DNA of 64,000 bases. It comes from Chryseobacterium polytrichastri (GTDB lineage Bacteria; Bacteroidota; Bacteroidia; Flavobacteriales; Weeksellaceae). The translations under genes were made by a program, and so were the position numbers. The stretch lies in NCBI RefSeq assembly GCF_900142445.1, contig NZ_FRAV01000017.1, forward strand, positions 41,948 through 105,947. The letters run 5' to 3'. Positions 44,214-52,527 of this stretch are shown here, piece by piece. Position 1 is the first letter of the stretch. Each line of letters opens with the position of its first letter. The notes beneath the pieces are model-generated. The model did no database searches. It was not told where the DNA came from and saw only the letters and a program-made list of their open reading frames with translations.

Positions 44214-44714
44214 TTATAAAATAATATATCCTGCCTTATCTCTGGTCATTTTAGACAAGGTTCTCCAGCTTGTTTTTATAGGTCCTTTTTTGGTTGGAAT
44301 GCTCTTTTTCTCAAAGTGGGGAAGGTCTTTAAAGGTTTTCCAGTTTCCGCCCCAATCCCAGCCGTGTTTAGCGAAAATTTTCACACATTCGTACCAATCG
44401 GCAACACCATCATTATCCCAGTCTTTTGCGGTGTCCCAGCTTGCTGTTTTTCCGTCAATCATTAAGCACATATCTACGGCAAGGCCATAATTATGAATAC
44501 TCTGTCCGGCTTTAGCGTTGGTTACTTTTTTTCCTGTTGTAATTCGTCCAATGGCGTACAGTTTTTCCTGTTCTTCAAAGCTTCTTAGGCCTTGTGTAAT
44601 TCTTATTTTTGCTCTTCCGGTTAGGGCCTCATCGCATTCTTTAATGATTTGTTTCACTTCATCTCTTACGAAAGGGTGAAGTTTTTCAATTCTTTCTAGA
44701 GTCACTTTATCCAT
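44214..44714 (-). CDS. M15 family endolysin-like peptidase
   Basis: 166 aa. Zinc peptidase of the L-alanyl-D-glutamate/D-Ala-D-Ala carboxypeptidase group: GLRSFEEQEKLYAIGR, then SIHNYGLAVDM with the first His and Asp ligands, and WKTFKDLPHFEKK with the last His. The compact form resembles phage endolysins (Ply500-like) rather than VanY. No signal peptide, so export needs a holin-like route or membrane damage; the neighbouring patatin is of interest for that. It has an island promoter 27 bases upstream. Confidence 0.92.
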   Translation of the reverse strand: MDKVTLERIEKLHPFVRDEVKQIIKECDEALTGRAKIRITQGLRSFEEQEKLYAIGRITTGKKVTNAKAGQSIHNYGLAVDMCLMIDGKTASWDTAKDWDNDGVADWYECVKIFAKHGWDWGGNWKTFKDLPHFEKKSIPTKKGPIKTSWRTLSKMTRDKAGYIIL

Positions 44715-44740
44715 AATTGTATATTTTATCGTTTAAAAAA

Positions 44741-44775
44741 CAAAAGTAGGGGCGCGATACGACAAAACATGACGT
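44741..44775 (-). promoter_or_regulatory. island promoter: operator plus -7 box (M15 gene)
   Basis: Plus-strand ACGACAAAACATGACGT at 44759-44775. On the minus strand TTGTC, 12 bases, then TACTTTTG (44748-44741), a perfect -7 box, 27 bases before the ATG. Confidence 0.75.
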
Positions 44776-44887
44776 ATGTAGAATAAATATGATCTTATTA
44801 TTCTTTTAATGTATTGACGGTATAAAACAATGAAATTTATTTTTTAAAGATGGATTTTTTATTATTAGAAAATTTAGAAAAAAAAAG

Positions 44888-44922
44888 CAAAAGTAATGGG
44901 TAAACACGACAAAACGTGACGT
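44888..44922 (-). promoter_or_regulatory. second, upstream island promoter between M15 and umuC
   Basis: Plus-strand ACGACAAAACGTGACGT at 44906-44922. Minus strand: TTGTC, 12 bases, then TACTTTTG (44895-44888). It points at the M15 gene, in tandem with the promoter at 44741, with no ATG-started frame between. Towards umuC the other half-site is GTGAC and TTAATTTG starts after 13 bases, a weaker match. A separate box TAATTTTG for umuC lies at 45010-45017. The rest of 44715-45043 holds no gene. Confidence 0.65.
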
Positions 44923-45043
44923 ATTTAAAATATTTAATTTGTTGAAAATCAAACGGCTATTTGTAATGTTAAAGTTTTGATTAAGGATAATATTCTATTT
45001 TTTAAATCATAATTTTGTATGATTGAATGTTCATTATTTGATC

Positions 45044-46315
45044 ATGTATGCTTTAGTAGATTGTAACAATTTTTTTGTTTCGTGTGAGAGAACATTGGAT
45101 CCTTCCCTCGAAAACAAGCCCGTTGTGGTGCTTTCCAACAACGATGGTTGTGTTGTGTCTCGAAGTAAAGAAGCTAAAGATTTAGGGATTCCAATGGCTG
45201 CTCCTGCATTTAAGTACAAAGAGCTTTTTAAGAAATATGATGTCAAAAGTTTTTCAGCAAAATTTGAATTATATAATTTTAAAAGTCAACAGGTAATAAA
45301 TATTGCAAAGGCCTATGTTTTAGAACATGAGGTTTACAGTATTGACGAGTTATTCCTTGATCTAACAGGCTTTAAATACATCAATCTCTATGATTATTGT
45401 CTCGAAATTCAGCATAAAATTCAGAAAGAAACCCATATTCCGGTAAGTATCGGAATTGCACCAACCAAAACATTATGTAAGGTTGCCAATAGGATTGTAA
45501 AAGATTTCCCGAAAAATTTTGATGGAGTTTATATAATGGATACGCCTGAAAAAATTGAAAAAGCCTTAAAGTGGCTTAATATCGGAGATGTTTGGGGCAT
45601 TGGTCGAAAGCTAACTGCAAAAATGAATGATAGTGGAGTTTACAAAGCTTGGGACCTTCTCCAGAAACCAGAAATGTGGGTGAGAAAAGTGATGGGAATT
45701 CATGGGGTGAGAATGATTAATGAATTAAAAGGAATTCGTCAGCTTGAATTGGATGCTCCTTCTCCGAAGAAATCAATTGCTGTTACCAGAAGTTTCATGG
45801 AAATGCTGGTGAAAAAAGATGATGTGAGAGAGCGTGTAGAAACATTCGGAATGTACTGTTCTGAAAGATTGAGAAAACAGAATACATGTTGTAAGATGGT
45901 TACGGTTTTTGTGCAGACGAATCGTTTCAGACGAGATTTACCGGAGTATAGAAACGCGATGACACAGATTCTTCCTAATCCTACCAATTCTTCTATTATT
46001 ATCGGAAGAGTGGTTAATGAACTTTTTGAAGCGATTTTTAAAGAAGGCTTTCATTATAAAAGGGCTGGAGTTATCGTTAATGATTTTGTTCCTGAGGATC
46101 AACGATTAATCAGTCTTTTTGAAGAAGATATTCAAAATAAACATTTACCTGTAATGAGAGCAATGGATGCGATGAATAAAAAATACGGAAAAGATAAAGT
46201 TCGTTTAGGAAGTATGAGTGGCAAAAATACTTTTGGGCGTGCACAATTATCTCCTGAATATGAAGCTTTTTTGAAAAATAATACTTTGCCAGAAGCTAAT
46301 TTTAGGTTTCACTAA
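45044..46315 (+). CDS. umuC: UmuC-family Y-family DNA polymerase
   Basis: 423 aa from MYALVDCNNFFVSCERTLDP; a frame start at 45023 is not family-like. Translesion polymerase: catalytic carboxylates in ALVDCNNFF and YSIDELFLDL, fingers FYV-type residues nearby, SVGIAPTKTLCKVANRIV as the dNTP-handling block, HhH-like thumb at residues 185-225, and the UmuC C-terminal little-finger and DUF4113 region (KKYGKDKVRLGSM, then FGRAQLSPEY). No umuD lies beside it. It is divergent from the island's M15 gene, and the shared 329-bp region holds two island operators. Confidence 0.94.
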   Translation: MYALVDCNNFFVSCERTLDPSLENKPVVVLSNNDGCVVSRSKEAKDLGIPMAAPAFKYKELFKKYDVKSFSAKFELYNFKSQQVINIAKAYVLEHEVYSIDELFLDLTGFKYINLYDYCLEIQHKIQKETHIPVSIGIAPTKTLCKVANRIVKDFPKNFDGVYIMDTPEKIEKALKWLNIGDVWGIGRKLTAKMNDSGVYKAWDLLQKPEMWVRKVMGIHGVRMINELKGIRQLELDAPSPKKSIAVTRSFMEMLVKKDDVRERVETFGMYCSERLRKQNTCCKMVTVFVQTNRFRRDLPEYRNAMTQILPNPTNSSIIIGRVVNELFEAIFKEGFHYKRAGVIVNDFVPEDQRLISLFEEDIQNKHLPVMRAMDAMNKKYGKDKVRLGSMSGKNTFGRAQLSPEYEAFLKNNTLPEANFRFH

Positions 46316-46334
46316 AACTTTAGTTTGGAAGTGT

Positions 46335-47480
46335 TTAGATGATGTGGTCTGAAAATAATTGTACCGTTTCATTTACCAAAAACTTCACCTGATTTGGTCT
46401 TCCCCTATCATTTTTAGGATTATTGCTATAGCTTCCTGTTCTTACGATAACCATATCATGTTCAGGAATCATAATAATGTACTGACCTTGAAGTCCTAAG
46501 AAATAATAATGTTGAATAGGATTATCATGATTGATCCAAAGTCCCATTCCATAAATCTCTTTAGATTTTTGAGTTGGAGTTCTCATTAAATTAATAAAAT
46601 CTAAATTTAATAATTGAAGATCGTCAACCTTTCCATTATTCAAGAATAGCTGACCCAATTTTGCATAATCTCTTGCATTGGAATGAATACAGCAATACGT
46701 TTTTTCCATCCCGCTGTCGTCAACGCTCCATTCTGCATTTTGCTCCATTCCGAGTGGAATCCAGAATTTTTCAGATAAATAACTGGCTAAAGATTGATTG
46801 ATGGCTTTTCTCACAGCAAAACCTAACAACTGCGTTGAACCACTTTGATATTCATATCGTAGCCCAGGTTCTTCTTTAAATTTTCTTGAAAAAACAGCTT
46901 TTTTGAGATCTCTTCCATAGTACGCTTTAGCGTTTGGAAGAAAAGGACTGGCGTAATCTTCATCCCAATCAAGCCCTGCCTCCATGTGAGCAAGATTTTT
47001 AAGGGTTACATGATTTCCGAATTCTTTGTTTTTAAATTCATCATAGAAATCGGAGAATTGAGAATCAATATTTTTGATTTTACCTTCTTCCAATGCTTTG
47101 CCCAAAAGCATCACCGTCACTGCTTTTGCCATTGAAAATGAGTTTGTTTTTGAAAGCTGATTATATCCGCTCCAATATTGTTCATGAAGAATTTTCCCAT
47201 TTTTAATGACTACAAAAGCGGCGGTATCAGATTGTAAAAGATCTTCAATCATATTTTCAGGAAGTTCTTTTTGATTGTATTCCGCATCTTCGTCCCAAAG
47301 TTTTGGTTCCCCTGTGGCAATTGTATTTCTTGGAAAAAGTTTTCCATCATCAATGTTGGCACTTAATTTTCCTTTAAGGTATGTTTTAGAAATTCCACTG
47401 AATAAATAATCATATCCAAAAAGATAGGCTAGGGCTACTGTAGCGGCGGCTCCGCCTACGATATATTTTAGTGCTTTCAT
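46335..47480 (-). CDS. serine hydrolase, class C beta-lactamase-like fold
   Basis: 381 aa. N-terminal hydrophobic segment (YIVGGAAATVALAYLFGY) as membrane anchor or uncleaved signal. The active site is S-M-A-K in SFSMAKAVTV near residue 116 (S-x-x-K), with YQSG near 205 in the Y-x-N position and a later HxG-like Gly-rich stretch less clear. Family members include esterases, D-aminopeptidases and FmtA-like proteins; no beta-lactam activity can be inferred. Its -7 box TAAATTTG is at minus 47504-47497, divergent from the M48 gene. Confidence 0.88.
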   Translation of the reverse strand: MKALKYIVGGAAATVALAYLFGYDYLFSGISKTYLKGKLSANIDDGKLFPRNTIATGEPKLWDEDAEYNQKELPENMIEDLLQSDTAAFVVIKNGKILHEQYWSGYNQLSKTNSFSMAKAVTVMLLGKALEEGKIKNIDSQFSDFYDEFKNKEFGNHVTLKNLAHMEAGLDWDEDYASPFLPNAKAYYGRDLKKAVFSRKFKEEPGLRYEYQSGSTQLLGFAVRKAINQSLASYLSEKFWIPLGMEQNAEWSVDDSGMEKTYCCIHSNARDYAKLGQLFLNNGKVDDLQLLNLDFINLMRTPTQKSKEIYGMGLWINHDNPIQHYYFLGLQGQYIIMIPEHDMVIVRTGSYSNNPKNDRGRPNQVKFLVNETVQLFSDHII

Positions 47481-47496
47481 GTAAGTTGGTCTTCAA

Positions 47497-47544
47497 CAAA
47501 TTTAAAATAAATTTGATAATATGAAACTGAATGATTTATTTTTG
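47497..47544. promoter_or_regulatory. divergent promoters of serine hydrolase and M48 genes
   Basis: CAAATTTA at 47497-47504 is a perfect minus-strand -7 box (TAAATTTG) 17 bases before the hydrolase ATG. TATTTTTG at 47537-47544 is a perfect plus-strand -7 box 20 bases before the M48 ATG. The -33 elements are not clear. Confidence 0.55.
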
Positions 47545-47563
47545 TGATTATTTGATGTGAAAT

Positions 47564-48865
47564 ATGATAAAAAAACTAATTTCCTTTTTATTTTTCTACT
47601 TTTTCATAATGACTTTCGGGCAGGTATATAAACCTATGGATACCGCAGATTATGCAAAGAGAAAAGATTTTCTCAGAAACTTTTCTTCGGATGCTGAAAA
47701 TCTGGGCAAAAAAAGTAAATCTGATTTTCCCGGAAAAAAGGGATCTGAATTATCAAAAATCTATAAAGAATTCTCCAAAGAGTTTGAAAAAAAGGTAAAG
47801 GGAAAAAGCTTTGTTTTCAACGCTGAATTTGATTCTAAAGTAAAAAGTCTAATAGAAAGACTAAAGAAAAATAACCCTCAAATTCCTCAAAACTTAAAAA
47901 TTCTTATTGCCAGAGATAACACACCAAATGCATATTGCTTTGTAGATGGAACTTTTGTGATCAATATGGGACTTTTCAGCTGGCTAAATAATGATGATCA
48001 GCTGGCAGCAGTGATTTCCCATGAGTTAGGGCACAAAATTTCGGAACATACGCTGAAGGTTTTTCTGAATATGATTGATCAGGATCAAATGGATAGGGCA
48101 GTGGTTCAGAATATTAAATTAACCAAAGAAAACCGTAATCAAAGAGCTTTTGATGTGCTGAAAAACAGAATTTACAAAAAAGGTATTGAAAATAGAAAAC
48201 AGGAAATGCAGGCCGATTCTTTGGGCTACGTGATTTTTAAAAATAGTGATTTTAAGAAAACTGAATTTGTTAATACATTAAAAAGACTGGAAGATTTCGA
48301 TACCATTTCGCCAAGAGTATTAAAAGTGGAAACGTATAAAAAATATTTTGGTCTTCCCAAGCAGGAGTTTAAAGAGAAGTGGCTGAAAAAAGAAGATTTT
48401 TCGCTTTATAATTATAATAATTTTAAAGAAAAGCTGAATAAAGATTCGTTAAAGTCACATCCAGAAATTGTTCTGAGAATTGATCGGCTTAAAAAAATAT
48501 TTCCAGAATTGAAAGTTGAAAATGCAGATGGAAAACCTTTGGAATCTTATGCTGTTCTTGAAAAAATAGCGAGAATGGAAACGTTACCCAATTTTTATTA
48601 TTCAGAAGACTATGGGGTTGGAATTTATTCAAGTCTTCAGTTTTTACAGGATGGAGAAGAAGAGGAATATTATAAAAAATGGCTCGGAAAATGTTTCGCT
48701 AAAATTTATGAAGCTCGAAAAAATTATAACTTAAACCGATATCTGGATAGGGTAGACCCCAAAAACCAAAGTGAAAGTTATCAACAGTTTTTGAATTTTA
48801 TGTGGAATCTGAATCTGGATGAAATAAAAAATATCGCTGATTATTATCAAAATAAAGAATCCTGA
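47564..48865 (+). CDS. M48 family metallopeptidase, secreted
   Basis: 433 aa with signal peptide (MIKKLISFLFFYFFIMTFGQ). Zinc motif in AVISHELGHKISEH near residue 155 (HExxH), with the third ligand Glu in EMQADSLGYVIF at about 220. Domains before and after are Lys-rich and unrecognised. M48 relatives such as BepA and LoiP are periplasmic quality-control proteases for outer-membrane proteins. The stop codon lies within the stem of the downstream terminator. Confidence 0.9.
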   Translation: MIKKLISFLFFYFFIMTFGQVYKPMDTADYAKRKDFLRNFSSDAENLGKKSKSDFPGKKGSELSKIYKEFSKEFEKKVKGKSFVFNAEFDSKVKSLIERLKKNNPQIPQNLKILIARDNTPNAYCFVDGTFVINMGLFSWLNNDDQLAAVISHELGHKISEHTLKVFLNMIDQDQMDRAVVQNIKLTKENRNQRAFDVLKNRIYKKGIENRKQEMQADSLGYVIFKNSDFKKTEFVNTLKRLEDFDTISPRVLKVETYKKYFGLPKQEFKEKWLKKEDFSLYNYNNFKEKLNKDSLKSHPEIVLRIDRLKKIFPELKVENADGKPLESYAVLEKIARMETLPNFYYSEDYGVGIYSSLQFLQDGEEEEYYKKWLGKCFAKIYEARKNYNLNRYLDRVDPKNQSESYQQFLNFMWNLNLDEIKNIADYYQNKES

Positions 48866-48882
48866 CAAATGCCAGGATTCTT
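48855..48882. terminator. bidirectional terminator overlapping the M48 stop codon
   Basis: AAGAATCCTG (48855-48864) pairs with CAGGATTCTT (48873-48882), 8-base loop. It includes the M48 TGA (48863-48865) and separates it from the convergent gene ending at 48890. Confidence 0.7.
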
Positions 48883-48889
48883 GTTGATC

Positions 48890-50419
48890 TTAATAATTTA
48901 ATCTTTCTAAGCGAATTTTATTAAATTTTTCCTTTTCATTATATTCTCGAAGTAAAATATAGCCTTCTTTCGCAACATACGGTGTTACACTGTAATTGTC
49001 TTTTTCTGATATAGGAACGACTTCCTGTTTGAATTTCCCATCGATAATAGTATTGATGAAAAGATTCCATTTTTTCTCTTTCGTTACCTGATCTTTCTGA
49101 TAATCCCGGAAGAAAAATACAACATCTTTACCGTCATTTAAATATTGAGAAAAAAGATAATCACTATTTTCCCACTTTGACTTTTCTTTTTCAAAAACCT
49201 GAACTTCTTTTACTTTGAAATCTTTATCTGTATTTATATATACTAAATCTGTGGTTTTAGGCGCATTGTATTGTCCCGCAGGTTTAAACTTTTCAGAAAG
49301 AATCCCCACGCTTCCGTCGCTCATAAAATATACGTCCTTTGTCTGCAGATAATATCCGTTTTCTACCCCTCCGTCTGCACTCAGTTTCGGAATATGATTG
49401 GAAAGATCCGGTTTGTAGTTTAATGTTTTGAGATCTACATTATAATTGTTTTTATCAAGCATCAATCTTGCAAAACCTCTATCGCTTTTAGGAACATAAT
49501 TTCTACCCAACAAAACAATTTTATCATCAAAAGTTTTGTCGTTGTCAATTCTTCCATTACCTGAATTTAGGACATCAATATTATAAATAGTGTCCGGCGA
49601 AAGTCCTATGATTGGCTTATTGGAAAGTTCTTTACCTGTTTTCATATCAATGACCAAAAGGGAAAACGTTTTATCGTCATCATTCACCTTTCTTAAAATT
49701 CCGTACAGACGGTTTTCATCTCTTTCAAGAACGGTAAGATCTGAGAATACTTTTTTATCACCATTTGTATTGTAGCTGTATCTCCAGATTTCTTTTTTAT
49801 TTTCATCAAATTTAATCAGGCTGTTTTTGTTGATGTATTTCCCATAATCATTGTATTCAGTGGCAAGATAACCTCCTTCTTTAATTTCACCAACGGCAGA
49901 AACGTAATTGTAGCCTTTTTCTTTTTTCTCTGCGCGGTTCTCTTTTCTTTCTTCCTTGAAGCTTTTAGGTTGGGTGATTTCTTTAAACTGACCATCTTCC
50001 TGATAATCGTAATAGACTTTTGGTTTTACGGTATTAGTTTTAGGGTCAATTACCATGGAGACAGGAGCCGTTACATCTTTTGCAAAAGCCTGTATATAAT
50101 GGTAATCTGAAGGGCGAAGAATAATCTGACCCTTAAAATCTACATATCCTACATAATTAGAAACAAGAGGTCCTGCTTCAAATTCTTTATTGGCAACAGG
50201 ATTAAGGTTTTTATCTAAAATTACATACTCAAACTTTTGAGTTTTTTTATCTTTATTTCCATAAGAGTAGAGAGATACATAGCCATAGAGATTGTCTTTT
50301 GTGTCAAACAAGGCATTCATTCCGATATTTTTTCCTGAAGCTAAAGAGGCTAAATCCTGTGTTTGAGCATATGAAAAGGTCTGGATAAGACCAAACATTA
50401 ATAACGATATTTTTTTCAT
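48890..50419 (-). CDS. hypothetical secreted protein
   Basis: 509 aa with signal peptide ending SYAQ. The sequence is a regular series of beta strands with Tyr-rich turns (LYGYVSLYSYGNKDKK, YIQAFAKDV, GYLATEYNDYGK), suggesting a beta-propeller or similar repeat fold, plus a charged linker near residue 155 (KEERKENRAEKKEKG). No domain that I can name. Monocistronic between two hairpins. Confidence 0.7.
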   Translation of the reverse strand: MKKISLLMFGLIQTFSYAQTQDLASLASGKNIGMNALFDTKDNLYGYVSLYSYGNKDKKTQKFEYVILDKNLNPVANKEFEAGPLVSNYVGYVDFKGQIILRPSDYHYIQAFAKDVTAPVSMVIDPKTNTVKPKVYYDYQEDGQFKEITQPKSFKEERKENRAEKKEKGYNYVSAVGEIKEGGYLATEYNDYGKYINKNSLIKFDENKKEIWRYSYNTNGDKKVFSDLTVLERDENRLYGILRKVNDDDKTFSLLVIDMKTGKELSNKPIIGLSPDTIYNIDVLNSGNGRIDNDKTFDDKIVLLGRNYVPKSDRGFARLMLDKNNYNVDLKTLNYKPDLSNHIPKLSADGGVENGYYLQTKDVYFMSDGSVGILSEKFKPAGQYNAPKTTDLVYINTDKDFKVKEVQVFEKEKSKWENSDYLFSQYLNDGKDVVFFFRDYQKDQVTKEKKWNLFINTIIDGKFKQEVVPISEKDNYSVTPYVAKEGYILLREYNEKEKFNKIRLERLNY

Positions 50420-50477
50420 GGTTAAAAATTGAATTTCAAAAGTAATACTTTAAGCGTAAAGTTGAAGAAAAATAAAA

Positions 50478-50500
50478 AAGCCTTGAAAAAATCAAGGCTT
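50478..50500 (-). terminator. terminator after glycyl-tRNA synthetase
   Basis: AAGCCTTGA (50478-50486) pairs with TCAAGGCTT (50492-50500), A5 loop, with the minus strand continuing into TTTTTTATTTTTC. Confidence 0.8.
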
Positions 50501-50505
50501 TAAGT

Positions 50506-52047
50506 TTATATTTTAGAAAGTAAATTTCTGAAGTTCGTTTTCTCGTCGATAATTCGTCTCAGTTCAGATACCGGAACTCTTTCCTGCTGCATCGTGTCTC
50601 TGTCTCTTATTGTTACGGTGTGATCTGTTAAAGAATCGTGATCGATGGTAATACAGTAAGGAGTACCAATCGCATCCTGTCTTCTGTAACGTTTTCCGAT
50701 TGCATCTTTTTCTTCGTAGAATAAGTTGAAATCATATTTAAGATCGTTGAAGATATTTTCGGCGTATTCTGCTAAACCGTCTTTCTTCATTAATGGAAGA
50801 ATAGCTGCTTTTACAGGAGCTAAGGCTGGTGGAAGAGATAAAACTGTTCTTTCTGAACCGTCTTCCAATACTTCGTCTTTTAAACAAGTAGAGAATATGG
50901 AAAGGAATAATCTGTCTAATCCTACAGAAGTTTCTACTACATAAGGAACATAGTTTTCATTTCTTTCAGGATCGAAGAATTGAAGTTTTCTTCCTGAATG
51001 CTTCTCGTGAGCTTTTAAGTCGAAATCTGTTCTTGAGTGAACTCCTTCCAATTCTTTAAATCCGAATGGGAAATTAAATTCAATATCAGCTGCAGCGTTT
51101 GCGTAGTGCGCTAATTTCTCATGATCATGGAATCTGTAATTATCATTTCCTAATCCTAACGCTAAGTGCCAGTTGAGACGTTTTGTTTTCCATTGTTCGT
51201 AGAATTCAAGTTCAGTTCCTGGAGCTACAAAAAATTGCATTTCCATTTGTTCGAATTCACGCATTCTGAAGATAAACTGTCTTGCAACGATTTCATTTCT
51301 GAATGCTTTTCCAATTTGAGCAATACCGAAAGGAAGTCTGTGACGTGAAGTTTTCTGTACGTTTAAGAAATTAACAAAGATACCCTGAGCAGTTTCAGGT
51401 CTTAAGTAAAGATCCATCGCAGAATCTGCGGAAGCTCCTAACTTAGTTCCAAACATTAGGTTAAACTGTCTTACTTCCGTCCAGTTTTTAGAACCGGTGT
51501 CAGGATCAGCAATTTCTAATTCTTCAATTAAAGATTTTACATCAGCAAGATCTTCATTTTCCAATGATTTTGCTAATCTTGAAAGAATAGCTTCTCTTTT
51601 TGCTCTGTATTCTAAAATTTTAGGATTCGTCGCTTCAAATTGAGCTTTATCAAAAGATTCACCGAATCTTTTCGCTGCTTTTTCAATTTCTTTGTTCTCT
51701 TTATCTTCAATTTTCAAACAGTAATCTTCTACCAAAACATCTGCTCTGAAACGTTTTTTAGAATCTTTATTGTCAATCAATGGATCGTTGAAAGCGTCTA
51801 CGTGGCCAGATGCCTTCCAAGTTGTTGGGTGCATAAGGATTGCAGAATCAATACCCACAATATTTTCGTTAAGCTGTACCATCGCTTTCCACCAATATTG
51901 TTTGATATTATTTTTTAGTTCGGCCCCATTCTGTCCATAATCATAAACAGCGGATAAACCGTCATAGATCTCACTTGAAGGGAAAATAAAACCATACTCT
52001 TTAGCGTGAGAAATCACTTTCTTGAAAACATCTTCTTGCTTTGCCAT
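50506..52047 (-). CDS. glyS: glycine-tRNA ligase, alpha2 type
   Basis: 513 aa, the single-chain dimeric class II form rather than the GlyQ/GlyS heterotetramer. Motif 2 is in FRNEIVARQFIFRMREFEQM, with DLYLRPETAQGIFVNF before it, and motif 3 in SVGLDRLFLSIFS. The C-terminal anticodon-binding domain starts near residue 400 (PPALAPVKAAILPL). The N-terminal region includes WKASGHVDAFNDPL. A -7 box TATTTTTG is at minus 52077-52070. Confidence 0.97.
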   Translation of the reverse strand: MAKQEDVFKKVISHAKEYGFIFPSSEIYDGLSAVYDYGQNGAELKNNIKQYWWKAMVQLNENIVGIDSAILMHPTTWKASGHVDAFNDPLIDNKDSKKRFRADVLVEDYCLKIEDKENKEIEKAAKRFGESFDKAQFEATNPKILEYRAKREAILSRLAKSLENEDLADVKSLIEELEIADPDTGSKNWTEVRQFNLMFGTKLGASADSAMDLYLRPETAQGIFVNFLNVQKTSRHRLPFGIAQIGKAFRNEIVARQFIFRMREFEQMEMQFFVAPGTELEFYEQWKTKRLNWHLALGLGNDNYRFHDHEKLAHYANAAADIEFNFPFGFKELEGVHSRTDFDLKAHEKHSGRKLQFFDPERNENYVPYVVETSVGLDRLFLSIFSTCLKDEVLEDGSERTVLSLPPALAPVKAAILPLMKKDGLAEYAENIFNDLKYDFNLFYEEKDAIGKRYRRQDAIGTPYCITIDHDSLTDHTVTIRDRDTMQQERVPVSELRRIIDEKTNFRNLLSKI

Positions 52048-52098
52048 AATATTTTTAACGTCTGAAGCACAAAAATAATGTTTTTTATTGGGAAAATA

Positions 52099-52299
52099 TT
52101 AATATCGGTAAGAACCTACATTCGAGACAGACATTAAAAAGTATCCGCCTAAACCGATAATGAATAAAATACCTGCAATAATCAATAATAATATTCTTAT
52201 TGTTCTGTGTTTTTTAGGATCCGTAGCAGCCAAGGTAAGGGCACCTGTAATGATTGAGATGATTATCAGTGATTTGAAAAAATTAATATAGTCTACCAT
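52099..52299 (-). CDS. small two-helix membrane protein
   Basis: 66 aa. Two predicted membrane helices (LIIISIITGALTLAA and ILLLIIAGILFIIGLGGYFL) joined by the positive loop DPKKHRTIR, which predicts both termini outside. Family unknown; similar short proteins are frequent in Flavobacteria next to unrelated genes. It lies upstream of glyS by 51 bp on the same strand and might be co-transcribed. Confidence 0.7.
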   Translation of the reverse strand: MVDYINFFKSLIIISIITGALTLAATDPKKHRTIRILLLIIAGILFIIGLGGYFLMSVSNVGSYRY

Positions 52300-52379
52300 A
52301 ATTTTTAGACTTTTCTGTTTCTACGAATGTAAAGTAATTTAATTGAGATCTAATCGAAAATATGAGAATTAAAATTTTC

Positions 52380-52527
52380 AGGAGCCGGGAACCTGCTTTC
52401 TCTACTCGCTATTTTTTGAGTTTCTGCGCGGCTGCGGAGCCGCCGCGCAGAAACTCAGAAAATGAGCTCAAACATGCCGTTCAATCAGGGCTAAATCAGC
52501 GAAAGGTTCTATTTTACCGCAAAAATC
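52380..52527. repeat. GC-rich hairpin-bearing intergenic repeat candidate
   Basis: In AT-rich DNA, a sudden GC-rich inverted repeat: GAGTTTCTGCGCGGC at about 52420-52434 pairs with GCCGCGCAGAAACTC at about 52443-52457. The flanks (AGCCGGGAACCTGCTTTCTC before, and CCGTTCAATCAGGGCTAAAT after) look like parts of a dispersed flavobacterial intergenic repeat. No gene was seen in 52300-52650; the right part is the terminator at 52528. Confidence 0.5.

Noticed and set aside
38224..44714. Prophage or contractile injection (eCIS) locus, because of the endolysin-like peptidase and large proteins.
   Set aside because: No sheath, tube, baseplate, terminase, capsid or integrase gene is visible in the window.
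44214..44714. VanY-type glycopeptide-resistance carboxypeptidase.
   Set aside because: The short compact form without signal or anchor fits endolysin-like M15 enzymes better, and no van regulatory genes are near.
46335..47480. Class C beta-lactamase resistance gene.
   Set aside because: The S-x-x-K is present but the second motif is YQSG rather than Y-x-N and a clear K-T-G box is missing; membrane-anchored serine hydrolase is safer.
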